Positions 34,550 to 45,784 of a stretch of 64,000 nucleotides of DNA are shown here, piece after piece. Where the stretch lies: NCBI RefSeq assembly GCF_016920785.2, contig NW_024609839.1, positions 6,350,196 through 6,414,195 on the forward strand. Direction: 5' to 3'. Made by a program: the position numbers and the translations under genes. Below the pieces are notes generated by a model, which saw only the letters and a program-made list of their open reading frames with translations, did not search any database and was not told where the DNA came from. Within the stretch, counting starts at the first letter, position 1; each line of letters begins with the position of its first letter. This DNA comes from Ixodes scapularis (lineage: Eukaryota > Arthropoda > Arachnida > Ixodida > Ixodidae).

Positions 34550-34878
34550 AAGGTTCGAACCCAACGTTGGGCGCCAGTTATTCAGGGCTGCGTTCCCATT
34601 CCCCAGTCAGGCACGCACAAACTCCTCGCTTCCGTTATTCTGTCCATCTAAGGTCCTGGTTCGAGCCCAACGTTGGGCACCAGTTATGCAGGGTAGCATT
34701 TCGTTTCCCCAGTCAGCCACACGCAAACTCCTCCTTGCCGTTCTCATTCTGTCCTAAGGTTCTGGTTCCAACCCAACGTTGGGCGCCAGTTATGTAGGGT
34801 TGCGCTCCCATTCCCCAGTATAACTCCTCCCTGCCATTCTGTCCATCTAAGGTCTTGTTTCGGACGTTGGGCGCCAAA
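34550..34878 (-). repeat. Tandem array of Gypsy-type primer-binding-site motifs
   Basis: Four head-to-tail units of 106 bp (the last shortened to about 90) each carry, on the minus strand, TGG(C/T)GCCCAACGTTGGG or, in the LTR-proximal unit, TGGCGCCCAACGTC. TGGCGCC...ACGT is the usual form of the primer-binding site just inside the 5' LTR of many metazoan Gypsy-type elements, where a host tRNA 3' end primes minus-strand DNA. Unit starts are near 34560, 34666, 34772 and 34864. The rest of each unit (GACTGGGGAA, AGGAGTTTG, AGATGGACAGAAT) is also conserved. Multiplication of a primer site is not normal for these elements. Confidence 0.8.
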
Positions 34879-36320
34879 TATGTATATTCCGATTATCCAG
34901 TTAACCACGCGCTTTGTCCTCAACTTGTGCGGGGCATACTCGCTTGTTTACAAGCATTACGAGGGACAAGGACTATCGCAGTGACCGAACGCCGCCTCCG
35001 GTCAGGCGTGTAGAAAGGGACTTGCCGCCTTTCACGCTTCGAGCCATCGATCCCACCTAACGAAGGCCCCCTCCGTTCACGCCTAAGCTGACAGTGCGAT
35101 GGACGCTGCGCGCTCGTCGGACCAATGAACCGCCTCCCTTTGAGCCCGTACCCCGCTTTCTGCACGTGCAATACAGCCTGATCAGCTGGCGAAAGAGACG
35201 CACTGTCGGCTCTCCCTTCTCCGCGGTCTCCATTAGCATTTGAGCTGACGGTAGAAGCTGCATGCTCGTTGCAGCAGTCCGTCTTTGGCCACGTGACCAC
35301 GCTCAAACCTGGAGTCGGGCTGTGAAAAGCAGGTGGTTGGTGGCTCCGGCGAGTGCCCTCCGAGCGCGCTGGCACAGCTTGGGAGCGGCTCGGTCTCTCC
35401 TACATCTCCGCTGAGCTGACAGTGCTCTGGAAGCTCGTCGGCCTGTCTTCCGACTCGTGATCACGTTTCCGCCCCTACCCAGGCGCAGGGAATGGGCGAT
35501 GAGGCTGTTCGGTGGTGCGGCGCAGCTCCCACCGAACTGTCAGCTTTAGGGTCGAGCCAAACAGAGGACACCGGGTGTTCAGACCGAGCTTTTACGGGCC
35601 GGCACTTTTCCCTCGGCGGCCGGCCTGGCCGCCATGTGTTGACTCGATGCGAGAGGCGCCGAACGTCCGTTGTCTTAACGAGCTCGCTTTCACGCCACGG
35701 GCCTCGATGGTCCGTCCCTTGATGCGTGCGAGGGACGACGCTTGCCCGCGTACCCTGTCGAGGGACGAAAGGCGGCGGTCCCTGCTGCGGCTCCTTCTGC
35801 GGCCCGTTCTCCGGTCCCTTCTGCGGGCCAATTGGAGGGACGGGGCGAAGCGCTTGACGCGCTCGAGGATGTTCACGCCCCGTGGCGTCCAGTTTTCGCC
35901 CTATAGTGGAGAAATGCATGGACAGATACATTTCTGGAATTGGGGTGAAAAAACAAAAGAAAAAAACATTGTATACTTTTAAGCGCCACTTGAACAAACG
36001 AGCAGAAACGGTGCATCCATCCGAACACCACATGTACGACGAGAACAGTAATTGCCTTCGTACATGGCAGTTATCCCGTCACTCGACGCTGATTGGTCCG
36101 TTTTGGCGCGTTCTCGAGTGACGTAATTAAGACGGCGAGCGGGCTCTCCTTTCCTCCGTGCCCGAGCAATTCCGCCGCCGCTACACATCCTACACTACTC
36201 ACGTCCAGAGCCCACGGGCGCTTTTAAAAGCCGGCAGGTTGACAGCAATCTGTAAGAGAGGCTGAGAGAGAATAAAAAGAGGGCGACGAAGCGTACTTCA
36301 GGCCTGGGTCATTTTGCGCG
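34879..36320 (-). repeat. Possible LTR / 5' region of a minus-strand retroelement
   Basis: On the minus strand this interval precedes the primer-site array, where a 5' LTR would be expected. The junction reads ATATACATATT then TGGCGCCCAACG. GCTGACAGTGC recurs (about 35088 and 35413) and the block is GC-rich. LTR boundaries could not be set and no second LTR was found. Open frames of up to 190 codons here are on both strands and carry no domain. Confidence 0.35.
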
Positions 36321-36840
36321 GCAACTTTAATGCCTTAATTAACTGGAGCGGGCGACTTAACGCCTCGCTGTTTTAGCATACGCGTTTTCTTTTTTCTTTC
36401 TGATGTTTGAGTTTTTTTTTTTTTTTTGTATGACTCTTTTTAGGTTTTGCTCTTTGGGCTGTGTCGTTTCTCAGTCGTGTTTAGCACGTAAAACCTGGTT
36501 TTTCTCTCCTCCTTTCTACGCTGTTCCCTTTTAGGAAATTGGGAAGTTTTCAGAGGTCTGTGAGCGGGCCAATGAGTGAAGCGTGCACGTCGCTTTTTTT
36601 ATTTCTCGTTTCTTTTTCCCCAATAATCGATGTTGTTCGTCGTCTGCCAAGGCGGCGGCTTGCCATGTTTTTGGTGAGAGCGCCTTTCAGAGCGCTCCTT
36701 GTGAGCGCAACTCGACGCCTCGCGACCAGTCTGCCCGGGGGAAAGAGCTCTCCATTCAGTTCAAAGCGCTCTCCATGGTCTGACTCTGTCTTGCATCTAG
36801 TCTCTCTGTAGCAGGACCAACTTGAATAGGGGCCCCTTAA

Positions 36841-37368
36841 TTAAAGGGGCGGTGCAACGATTTTATGATTAAAAGAATTTGCATCTCGTCATTTTTACGT
36901 TGTTTATCGTGTCCCGGAGGATAGAGAAAACACTTCCTTCAATAAAAATGTCGCGATTCCGCTGCATAATCGCAAAGCAAAAGTCGAGCTTTTTCCCCCA
37001 CCTGCAGCCCCAAGTGGCAGCCGAAGAAACTACGCCGGAAAGATTACGTGACCTCGCTCGGCTCTAAGCTGCAGCATAGCGCCCGCTAATGTACGCAGAG
37101 GGAAGGAGGGGAAGCGTCCTCCGAGATAGCACACGGGAAGCTACACGGCACTCCGAATGACGTCACTGGGAGTGCGACCATGCAGGTGTGACCCTGAAGA
37201 CTGGGAGTGAGTTGAGAGGTGCCCGAAATGCCAATATTTATCTGTTTTTTACGCAAGAACTAGGACACGCCGGCGAAATCGGTTTTCTGTTCTTTATTTC
37301 AGAAGTGTCAAGGGGAACTTCCAGAAATCTTTGACCGAAGTCCGAAAATCGTTGCACCCCCCCTTTAA
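36841..37368. mobile_element. TTAA-flanked MITE (528 bp)
   Basis: TTAA at 36841-36844 and 37365-37368 bounds inverted termini AGGGG(C/G)GGTGCAACGATTTT with one mismatch in 20 bp. The start resembles the AGGGGCCCTGCAA termini of the 21166-22180 family. Outside it, CAGGACCAACTT occurs in inverted orientation on both sides, suggesting insertion inside an older inverted-repeat element. It has no coding capacity. Confidence 0.85.
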
Positions 37369-37537
37369 GTTGGTCCTGTGCTCTGTAGTCCGTGGCCACT
37401 CAGGAAGGTAGGGCGAGGCAAGGGAAGTCTGGAGGAGAGGGAGGGAAACGTCCTCCTCTCTCCAGCGTTCCGTCTGCTTCCCCCTCCCCGGCCTTCCTTT
37501 CCCTCCCCCTCCCTTTTTGAGCTGCAACGGACTAGAG

Positions 37538-38609
37538 CAGGGCTCTCCAAACTTTTTGGCCAAGGGGCCAGATCGAGGCTCTGTCTCGAGGGCCGGAAAT
37601 ATAAATGGGCAGATGTAAATGAGGAAAATCTAAATAAATAATCCTAGATATCTAAGCTTTTAAATATGCAATATTTAAAGTTAAAGTAAACACGAAAAAA
37701 AAAAGTGAAAGCCGTTTACAACTCCCTGTAACGCCGAATTGGAGCGCAGCTCTTGAGGAGGAGGAGGGAAGGGTAATGAGGGGAGGGTATACCGCTCCTT
37801 CCTTCTCCTCCGTCGTGATCCTGCCTGCTACTCCTCCTCCACCCCCTCCTTCTTCACCTCCTCCTCATCCTTCAACCCCCTCCCCTAAACTCTCTCCCTC
37901 CTCCTCCACCTCCCTCCTACTGCTGGGGGGGGGGTCACGTGACGTGTGGGGGGGGGGGGGCACGTGACCTTACGGTTACGCCGCCGCCGACGGCGACGGC
38001 GACGCCGCTCAAGCCGTAACCGGGCGCCTAAGAGCTGCGCTCTAAAAGGTTCTAAGGTAGATGAATGCATTCACTTTGTTATGAAATGTAATCATTTAGC
38101 TGCTTATGACATCACACAATAATTGGAGCCCAGAAAACATACCAGCATAAACCAGAGCGCATAGCAACTTTGGCACGTTCACACAGGGCAGAAGACTCGT
38201 GAGAACGATAGAAGTTATGCTGACGATATATAATAGCTACGACACAGTACACCGAGCACAATATACATAGGGACGTAAATTAATTTTAACCTACTTAGTG
38301 ACCCAGATATGGAACAGGGGACGAGGAGTGTGGATTTTGCTAATGACAATGTCCAATTACTAATATGACCAGAGGACACGCCTTACGGTAGGCAGTTTTC
38401 TCTCGTTTTTTTCTGGTAACTTCGTTTACGCGGTTAGTGCGCGCCGAGGCGCCGTTTTGCACGCGCTTATTTTTTCGCCAGTAGCAGCGGGCGTGCTGGA
38501 AGCGGGCCGTGGGCCGGGCTCCATTGGGAGGACTGCAGCGAGCCACGGGCCGGTCGGAAGGCCTCCGCGGGCCGGATTTGGCCCGCGGGCCGGGGTTTGG
38601 AGACCCCTG
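37538..38609. mobile_element. Non-autonomous hAT element (1.07 kb)
   Basis: Inverted termini CAGGG(C/G)TCTCCAAAC (one mismatch in 15) and a perfect duplication GACTAGAG at 37530-37537 and 38610-38617 define it. The CAGGGGTCTCCAAAC-type end with GGCCCGCGGGCC inside is a familiar hAT pattern across animals. A GC-rich repeat (37705-38047) is nested inside. No transposase frame is present. Confidence 0.93.
37705..38047. repeat. GC-rich E-box repeat, copy 1 (nested in hAT)
   Basis: Shares its left part (GTGAAAGCCGTTTACAACTC, then TGTAACGCCGAATT) and its ends (GAGCGCAGCTC and the inverted GAGCTGCGCTC) with 51283-51635. The core has a C/T-rich block, G runs around two CACGTG hexamers (37936-37970), and a CGCCGACGGCGACGG trinucleotide-like block. 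It is a dispersed repeat that inserted into the hAT element or was captured by it. Confidence 0.8.
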
Positions 38610-38617
38610 GACTAGAG

Positions 38618-40297
38618 CATTGTCCGTCCTTTCCAAGCAACATTTCCGGGAATTTTCGCGACACACGATATTCCTACGTGGACGAGTACCGCCCGATGAA
38701 AAGGGGCTCGATCCATAAATTGCTGCTAATGGTTCCCTTTTATTCGCGCTTTTAAATTAACGAGGCGCACACATTTCGACCTTTCCGCTTCGCCCCTTTA
38801 TTGAGGTTCATTCGACGAGGGAGGGCACACCCTGGGGCTCAGTGGTCTGCCCACGCGCATTTTATGCGCCGTTGGGGTTTTTGTTGTTGTTTTTGTCTCA
38901 AAGGAAGTAATTGAACCTTGCTATTCGCAACTCCGGAGCATGCAAAAATCCTTCACTCCTCTTTAGTTGCGGCGCACGCAACTCCAATGTTTTCGGCCTC
39001 TTGATCCGCCGTATCGATTGCAACGATTGGGTTGCTCGAGAGCTTTTCGGAAAAATAGAAGCTGCACGAGTGCACACGAGGCATGCAACGCTCTACTTTC
39101 AGCTGAAGCCCCGACGCAGCCGACCTTACGAGGAGGTGTGTCAGTCAGTGTCCAAGAGGCCTTTGTTGGGTAGAGCACTCTGCGAGAGAGTTGGGACGAC
39201 TTGCTACATGAAAAGCTGAAAAAGCGCTTGCCCTCGTCGCACGTCCCGTTTCGCGCCTCTTAACCTCTGAATTGATACTAGGCAAACGCGGAAACATGAG
39301 AAACAATGGTGCGCTTTTCACGCTGCCTCGTTGATCCCATCAGCTCGTCTGGGCTTTGGCCACTCGCCTGGATTCGGAGATCTATTCATCCTGAGAACTT
39401 CACCTACGGGCTGCATCCTAAACAAATTCGAAATTACGCTCCTGAGCTTTACCTATAAAAATCGAATCGAAGGTCGTGGCACCTTTTTGGACTTGGAGCA
39501 GACATCAGGGGGCGCCGTGCGTTTTCAATGGCTCTATTATGGCTCCTACACCCGAAGATTTTACGTTAACATTGGGCAGCGCGCTGAAAAAGGCAATAAT
39601 GGTAACGTTCGATGTCTCCACGCAATTAAGTAGTTTCATCGATCAAATTTTATGGAGGTGATGGAAACTCGAAAATGCCCCCCACCCCCCTTTCCCTCCC
39701 CCTAGGATAAACTTGTGCGCATGTGTATTGCTGGCTTTACTGGACGTCTTACCATCTAGATCTCTTCATTTTTATTAACGAACGAACCATATTTCATAGT
39801 AGAGTGTTGATTTGGGTCATTGGTATTCGTTGTACATAATGGGAATAACAGCTAAACAAAAAAAAAAGAAACGCGTCTGCGATAAATAAACACCCACGAC
39901 TGTACGAAGCTGTGTGCAGCGATAAACGAACACGGACGACAGGACGAAGTTGTCCGTCACGTGTGTCGTCAAAAACAAGCTTCTTTGAGAAGCACTCGAA
40001 GGGGCTATTCGGCTTTATTTTTGTTATTGCAGAAAAAGAACGGCAATTTTGTTTATATCACCTAGGAAGTTCACACGTCATGTATTACGACATATAGTTC
40101 TATTTAGATGTATATCTTAAATGGTTCGGCCAACTTTGGAATGCGCCAAGTTGCCGAAATTCGGCTGACTCTAGCTGGCGAATTAAGGCGGCGCGTTTAG
40201 TAGCGCAGCCGAGGCTACGGTGTGGGCGTAGGCAACATTGGAGCTAAACGTCATCGACATCGCTACTACTTGTTCGTTTTCTCCCGTAACGGGTGAT
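38618..40297. other. Non-coding interval
   Basis: No supported exon. A short hairpin, GCGCATTTTATGCGC, lies at about 38856-38870. 39650-39710 is C-rich. The open frames of about 100 codons at 38911-39219 and 39331-39633 have no recognisable domain. Confidence 0.4.
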
Positions 40298-40323
40298 GGG
40301 GGGGGGGGGGGGGGGGGGGGGGG
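40298..40323 (+). repeat. 26-bp poly-G tract
   Basis: Uninterrupted G run, preceded by GGGTGAT. It is capable of G-quadruplex formation and prone to sequencing-length error. Confidence 0.9.
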
Positions 40324-43300
40324 TGAGCCGCGTCTCGGCGTTGGCCGATTGCGTCAGCTCAGCGGTCTGGTTGGCGCAACGCGCGCCTCAGCCTCGGGAG
40401 CCGTCCCGCCGTCTCCCGTGTGCCAACCGCCGTCTCGCCGGCTGCGATTCTCGTCTCGCGGAGTTCACGTGACGTGCGCAGACTAACGCCGCATTTGCGC
40501 GGACGTCGTCGGATATCGTAGACACCGAAACGTGGCGAAGAATGCGGTGCAGACGACACTGGAGCCTCGGCCGCCCCATGGCCCGCCCCGACCCTGCACG
40601 TCGTCGCGTACAGGATCACCTGACTGCTCGCACCACGTGGTAGCCACGTTTCTGGCGGCCCGAGCTCAATGTTGCCCGACGGAGCCGATGTTTCGGTTTC
40701 TGCTCACGTTTATAGTAAGATTTCACAAAATATATACCATTTGCGGCGAAGGGTATTACGCCTTTTCTTGGTGCTTTTTCGCGCAAAATCACTCGAAATC
40801 TCGGAATTTGGGGAAATGAGCGGTGAAACGAAGTCTCATCACGCCGTGTGGCGATTACGGGACCGCAGTCGAGTACGCTGATCGCCAAGATCAACAGCAA
40901 CAACAAAAGCGAGCGAACCGAGCAGGAACGTGCCGGCGGAGACGGTGTCCCCGCGCCCAGCGAGCCTGCGCGAGAAGCCCCCCGAGGACGGGCTTGTCCG
41001 CGCCTCATTTGCGACGGCGATCCGGCGGCTTCCCTCCGTTCGACTCGAACATGGAGCGTAGAGGACGCCACCCGAGCCAATGCAGCGCTGCGAACCACGT
41101 GACCACGCTTCCCGCCCCCCTTGGACATACAAAAAAAAGAGTAATGGAATCGACAATTAGGTAGAGGAAAAGTACCTTACTCGAACGAGTGACCGAATCC
41201 GATTATCTTTTCAAAAGGACGGTTCGAAAGCGGACCTTTCGTACTGTCCATGATAGGATTTTAACTTTGGTACACCGACCTCCTCTCAAGTCACGGTTAC
41301 GAGTACTTCCAGAAGGATTCCCCTACTTCCGAAAAGAACGAATTGATTCAGGGATTAGGAGGAACTCGATTAGTTGTCGCGAGTAGCTTACAACTCAGAG
41401 GGCGCAGGATTGGCTTCGTAGCATCGTCCGCGGTCCAGCCCGAGTCTAATCGGAAAGCAAATGACCCGCGTCTCCGGTTCTCCTCGCGAGACCGCTTTGG
41501 GGAGGCCGCTGGTGTATACTCACCGTCGGCCGAGGAAACCTTGCGCGCTCAGCGATCGATCCAGTCTCGGCTCGCATCCGTGGCTCGCCAGCCTCGCGAA
41601 CCGCACTCAAAAGTTGAACGAGTTCGCGTCGGGATCTGCGCAAGGCCGCTTCACGCGTGCATCGCGCTGCTACGTCAACGCAGCTTCGATGCAGCGCTGC
41701 CTCGAATGTAACCTACAACTGATGCTGCGCTGTATAGGCGCTGTATCACTAACGCAGCGCCAACTAAGCGATGAATGACAAAGGTCAGCGCTATTTCCAG
41801 CGCTGGTTTAGCGCTGTGGTGTGAACAGCCGGATCAATTCACCTATGTTTGACAGCGCAGAGCCGTGTATAGAAAGAGTGTGTGGTCAATGGGAGGCGCG
41901 GGCAGAGCCAGGACGTGCACCAGACGCAAAAAGAGGGCTTGACAGGCTCTCTTGGCCAACCAGAAGCCGAAAAGAATCCCCTATCGGCGGTAGCGAGAAA
42001 CAGTTTTAATCGTGGGTATATTGTTTTAACAAGCGCTGAAGAGTAGGATGTAGTGACCATTCATGGTTGAAAATAGGGTGCACGTAATGTTTCGATCAGG
42101 ATCGTGCAGAAATATGTAAGAAGCGAATGTGCGGCTCGAACTCTGTTTTGCTTGGACAGAGTGTGACCGCTCGGGCGGCAGATTCCCGGTTGTCGGCGCT
42201 TGGCGTACGGATTATGTCGATCGTTCCGCTAGTTGTGCTCTTCCACCATTATCTTGAATGACCGTGATTCAACGTTACTAAAACACTCAGTTGGGAAACT
42301 GCCATAGAGACTGTTCTGAAAAAGTGGCCCCGATCTGTCCACGAGAACCGAGCTAATGGCGAACACAACGCCGCCATTTCTCCCGCAGCGGCCACTCGAG
42401 GAATTACACGTGACTTCCTTTTTGGCTCTAATAGGCCATTTTAGCGCCGAAACAGATACAGCGGAAGAGGTTACACGGGTGCCACCCCCGTCTCCCCAGC
42501 GGACGCGCAGCGACTTACAACCGAAGTTAAAATGCACCTAGGTCGGGACGCGCTAGCTGAAAGCACCGCTGAGGCATGGTTGTATAAAAACAATATTAAT
42601 TGTGCCGCAAAGCCCTGCAATCTAAAGATTTTAAAAACATCACGCTCCCATCACTTTGTACTAAACTCCAATAAATTTCATACAAAAAGGGTCTTTTCCG
42701 TTTGTTTTTACGCGAAAGCATGCTTTCTAAAAGCTCAAGGTGACCACAGTACAGACAAATGATGAAGAGTGGCGCTGTTGTCGTATTTAGCTCGGTCTCG
42801 GTGGACGCCAGCGGCCCAGGTTTCGACGGCGAGTTTCCCTACTGAGAGTTCTAGTAACGTTGCCGTGATTCAAACATCACGTGCACCATATTTTCAGTCG
42901 CCGAGAGTTACTCCGACGCTCGTATCAAGTTGGCTTCTCGTGACCACCGCCAGGGTATTATTTCCGGCTTCTGGTTGGTCACATTCCAATCTCTGAAGAC
43001 GCCCTGGAACACACCCAGCCCGCTTTCGGCCAATGGCGCCTCCTCATTTGTTTCCTATACCACTCCATGAATGGTCAAGCTCTCGACATCTATGTCAGCG
43101 CTGCGAGAACGCGAATTTAGCGCAGTATTGTGAGCAGGAAAAGGTTACATGCAGTGAAGTGCGCACCTTGTCCAGTTCGCCTTATATCAGTGATATAGCG
43201 TCGATACAGAGCTTCATCACTTCCAAGTTACGTTCAAGTTATTCAACAGTCATAATTATTCTGTTTTGGCGCGGCTTCGCCGCATTAAACGTTTAGTTTC

Positions 43301-43467
43301 TCCAGTTATTCTCCACCTCCTCATTTCTCATTCGTTATAATATACTGCCGAAAGATACGTTGACCCTCTGCATAACTGACAAACGTTCCACCGTTCAAAT
43401 AATACACACAACCCTTCCTACCAGTTGAGCTCATGCTGCGTAAACGTGGATCGTGAGCCACTTACTA
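40324..43467. other. GC-rich interval; possible promoter-like island
   Basis: 40330-41110 is CpG-rich with overlapping Arg/Pro-rich frames on both strands and no domain; it could be a CpG island or repeat DNA. 41640-41830 has repeated AGCGCTG/GCAGCGC motifs between CCGCTTCAC- and GTGTGAACAGCCGG-like ends, perhaps an eroded Harbinger-like MITE. 42000-43460 shows only short frames. Confidence 0.35.
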
Positions 43468-44201
43468 GGGAGTTTTAGAATAACGTACGCAATTTTAGCG
43501 CATGCTAGCGCTACATTTAGCGCTTGTATTAGCGCACGCGACGCAAGAGAGTTTTAGAATAGCGTTTCTCCGTCGCGACGCAAAAGCCCAAGCAGCTCGC
43601 GCTTGCACCACCACCAAGATAGAGTCACAATTTTTATATCACACACGAAATACTGTAAATTTAGAAAAAGAAAAAAAAAAGTTTTTTGGTTCAGAGTATT
43701 ATTTTAGAATTGTTTAAACATGAGAATGCGACGCGAGCGGTTGACAAGTCGTGTCCGCTTCCGTCGCCTCCGCAAGAGAGGTCTCGCGTACTGACCTTCG
43801 CACATCGTACCTTCGCCGAGAAATGTTCGCGCGTTGCAAGCATCAAGTTGCCGGGGGTCGTTGCCAAACCACGCACAATGTCGTCCCGCATTGAAAATCG
43901 CAGTCGCGAGGATGCCGCCGACGTCGCACTCACGACGCCGCCAAAGCAGCCGCCGACATAATCCTGGAAGCCGCCATCTTTTTAACTCTGCTCGTCTTGG
44001 CTTTAGCCAACTTCTCATCACGAATCCTCCTTGGAGAAGCGCAAAGACTCTTTGCGTACGCACGCTATTTCCGAGAAATAGCGCACGCTAAAATTGCGCA
44101 CGCAAAGCGCAAAACCTGATTTGCGTTCGGAGCATGCGCAGTGGCGACGACGCTATTCTTTGCGTACGCAAAGCTTTAGCGTGCGCTATTCTGAAACTCC
44201 C
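43468..44201. mobile_element. TA-flanked inverted-repeat element (734 bp)
   Basis: Termini GGGAGTTT(T/C)AGAATA(A/G)CG face each other and are flanked by TA at 43466-43467 and 44202-44203, as for Tc1/mariner-type insertion, though two bases are weak evidence. An internal second copy of the left end, GAGTTTTAGAATAGCG at 43549-43564, suggests a nested or rearranged copy. GCGCACGCTAAA and TTTGCGTACGCAAA motifs recur. No transposase frame is present. Confidence 0.7.
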
Positions 44202-44514
44202 TACTGTCTCTTGGTTTCGAAGAAACAACCTGCGTCCCCGCGATCGTGCAGCGCGCACAACTCGTTTAGTCCGGAAGAGAGGGCGTTAGTCACCAGCCGA
44301 TTGAAATGGGATACGCACAACGCCGTCACGATCTTTGAGGATCCCAAAACGTGTCGCCCTCGAGGCTATCCTCTTCTCCCATCTCCCTCTGTTTTCTCGC
44401 TTCGCTTATGTTTGCGGGATCACACCCAGTTTCTCTTCCACCTGAAAGCCGTCATTCATCGTTGCCTTGCTTTGCTTTGCTCCTTTTCCTGCTGGTCCAT
44501 CGAGTTACAAGGTC
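44202..44514. other. Non-coding interval
   Basis: Short frames only; nothing recognised. Confidence 0.4.
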
Positions 44515-44670
44515 CAATAATGGATTTCTTGACGCGTTGGACCTCCTGACTCGTCAAGCACGAGTCGAGAGATCCGATATGGGTTAAGAGGTCCAACGCG
44601 TCAAGAGGTCCGACGAGTCAGGAAGTCCAATAATGAACCTTTTGACTCGTTCGACCTCTTTCTTTGGAAT
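44515..44670. repeat. Mixed-orientation repeat of GACGCGTTGGACCTC type
   Basis: Variants of TCTTGACGCGTTGGACCTC and its complement GAGGTCCAACGCGTCAAG, plus GACGAGTCAGGAAGTCC, are packed on both strands, and GTCCAATAATG appears at both ends. About 55 bp of the same repeat recurs at 60833-60893. It is a dispersed minisatellite-like repeat of unknown origin. Confidence 0.75.
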
Positions 44671-45749
44671 AGTTTTCATGTCGACCGTCCTTTATTTTTT
44701 CTCCTCGATTTTTTAATATGGCGGTATTTCCCGGACACTTTTACCCCACCTGTATCTTGCCGTCCTTTCTATAGGTGTTTAAAAAACGCGTGACTTCGAA
44801 TAAAGAAACGACGGTAAAAGCCAAAAGTGGGAGGGTCGTGAAATGCTGTCTCCCGTCTCTTTCCTGGTCCAGGGACTCGACACTACGGTGATCAGATTGG
44901 GCGCCTCTACCGCTACTCTTTGGGTGAGCCATGCGGCGGTCATCTCCATTGTGCTCGTCTGCGGTTTATGGGGCTCCCGTCAGGCGAGAACGACCCAATG
45001 CTAATGGTTCCGACGGCCGTACCGCGGGGTGTACCGATGGCCGCTCAGACCCCTCCCGCTGGGGGGCACCTTTGGCCACGGCGTCCCTCTCGCTAATAGT
45101 GGCCGCCTCCCCCGGCTTTTTTCATCATTTTCTTCGCTTCGATGTTCCTCTCTCTTTCGCTATTTCCGAACCTTTCTCTGTTTTTGTTTCCATCGCACGC
45201 TTTCGGTTATCTCTTTGTGCTTCGTCGATCTGGCTCGCCTCCTACGCATTGTCAGAGCCGGGATGGATAGTTGGAATATCGTCGATGGATGCGGTCTGCA
45301 GAAGGATGGCGGTTCTGCGAAGCTGCGATCTTCCGTGTTTTTCGCAGTTGATCACTCTCGCTCCGTCTCGCCTCTTGTATTTTTATCTATCTCGCAGGCC
45401 TTAGGTTTCTTTGTCTGTCTATCTCACTCTGTCTCTCTTCCTCTCTCTCGTGTTTACTGGTTTCTTAATCTGCGAATATTTAAGAAGAAAAAATAATGTG
45501 GTAATGACCAAGAACGGAATGGGGACCGTGAAGCTAAAATGAAATTAGTACTCACCATAATGCATGGCTACGAGTTCTGGGGATTTGTTTTTTATACTCC
45601 GTCCGGCCCCAGCAAACTGCGGTGGAGGCGCTGTGCATGGGTATGGGCGGTCGCCTGATCACGAGGCCATCGATGAATCCACGTGCGACTGGTCCAACGA
45701 GAGCCGAACTTCCGGCACTCACAGCTCAGGGGTTAAGTCATATTTGAAC
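44671..45749. other. Non-coding interval, pyrimidine-rich right half
   Basis: 45080-45480 is C/T-rich on the plus strand and yields two long overlapping frames with Leu/Phe/Ser-rich peptides and no domain signature. These are best explained by composition. Confidence 0.4.
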
Positions 45750-45773
45750 GGGGGGGGGGGGGGGGGGGGGGGG
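45750..45773 (+). repeat. 24-bp poly-G tract
   Basis: Uninterrupted G run followed by TCGGGGGTCGGGGTCGGG, immediately upstream of a SINE head. A likely G-quadruplex former. Confidence 0.9.
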
Positions 45774-45784
45774 TCGGGGGTCGG

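Noticed and set aside
35461..36033. 190-codon minus-strand frame
   Set aside because: Arg/Pro-rich without motifs and overlapped by long plus-strand frames; better read as possible LTR DNA.
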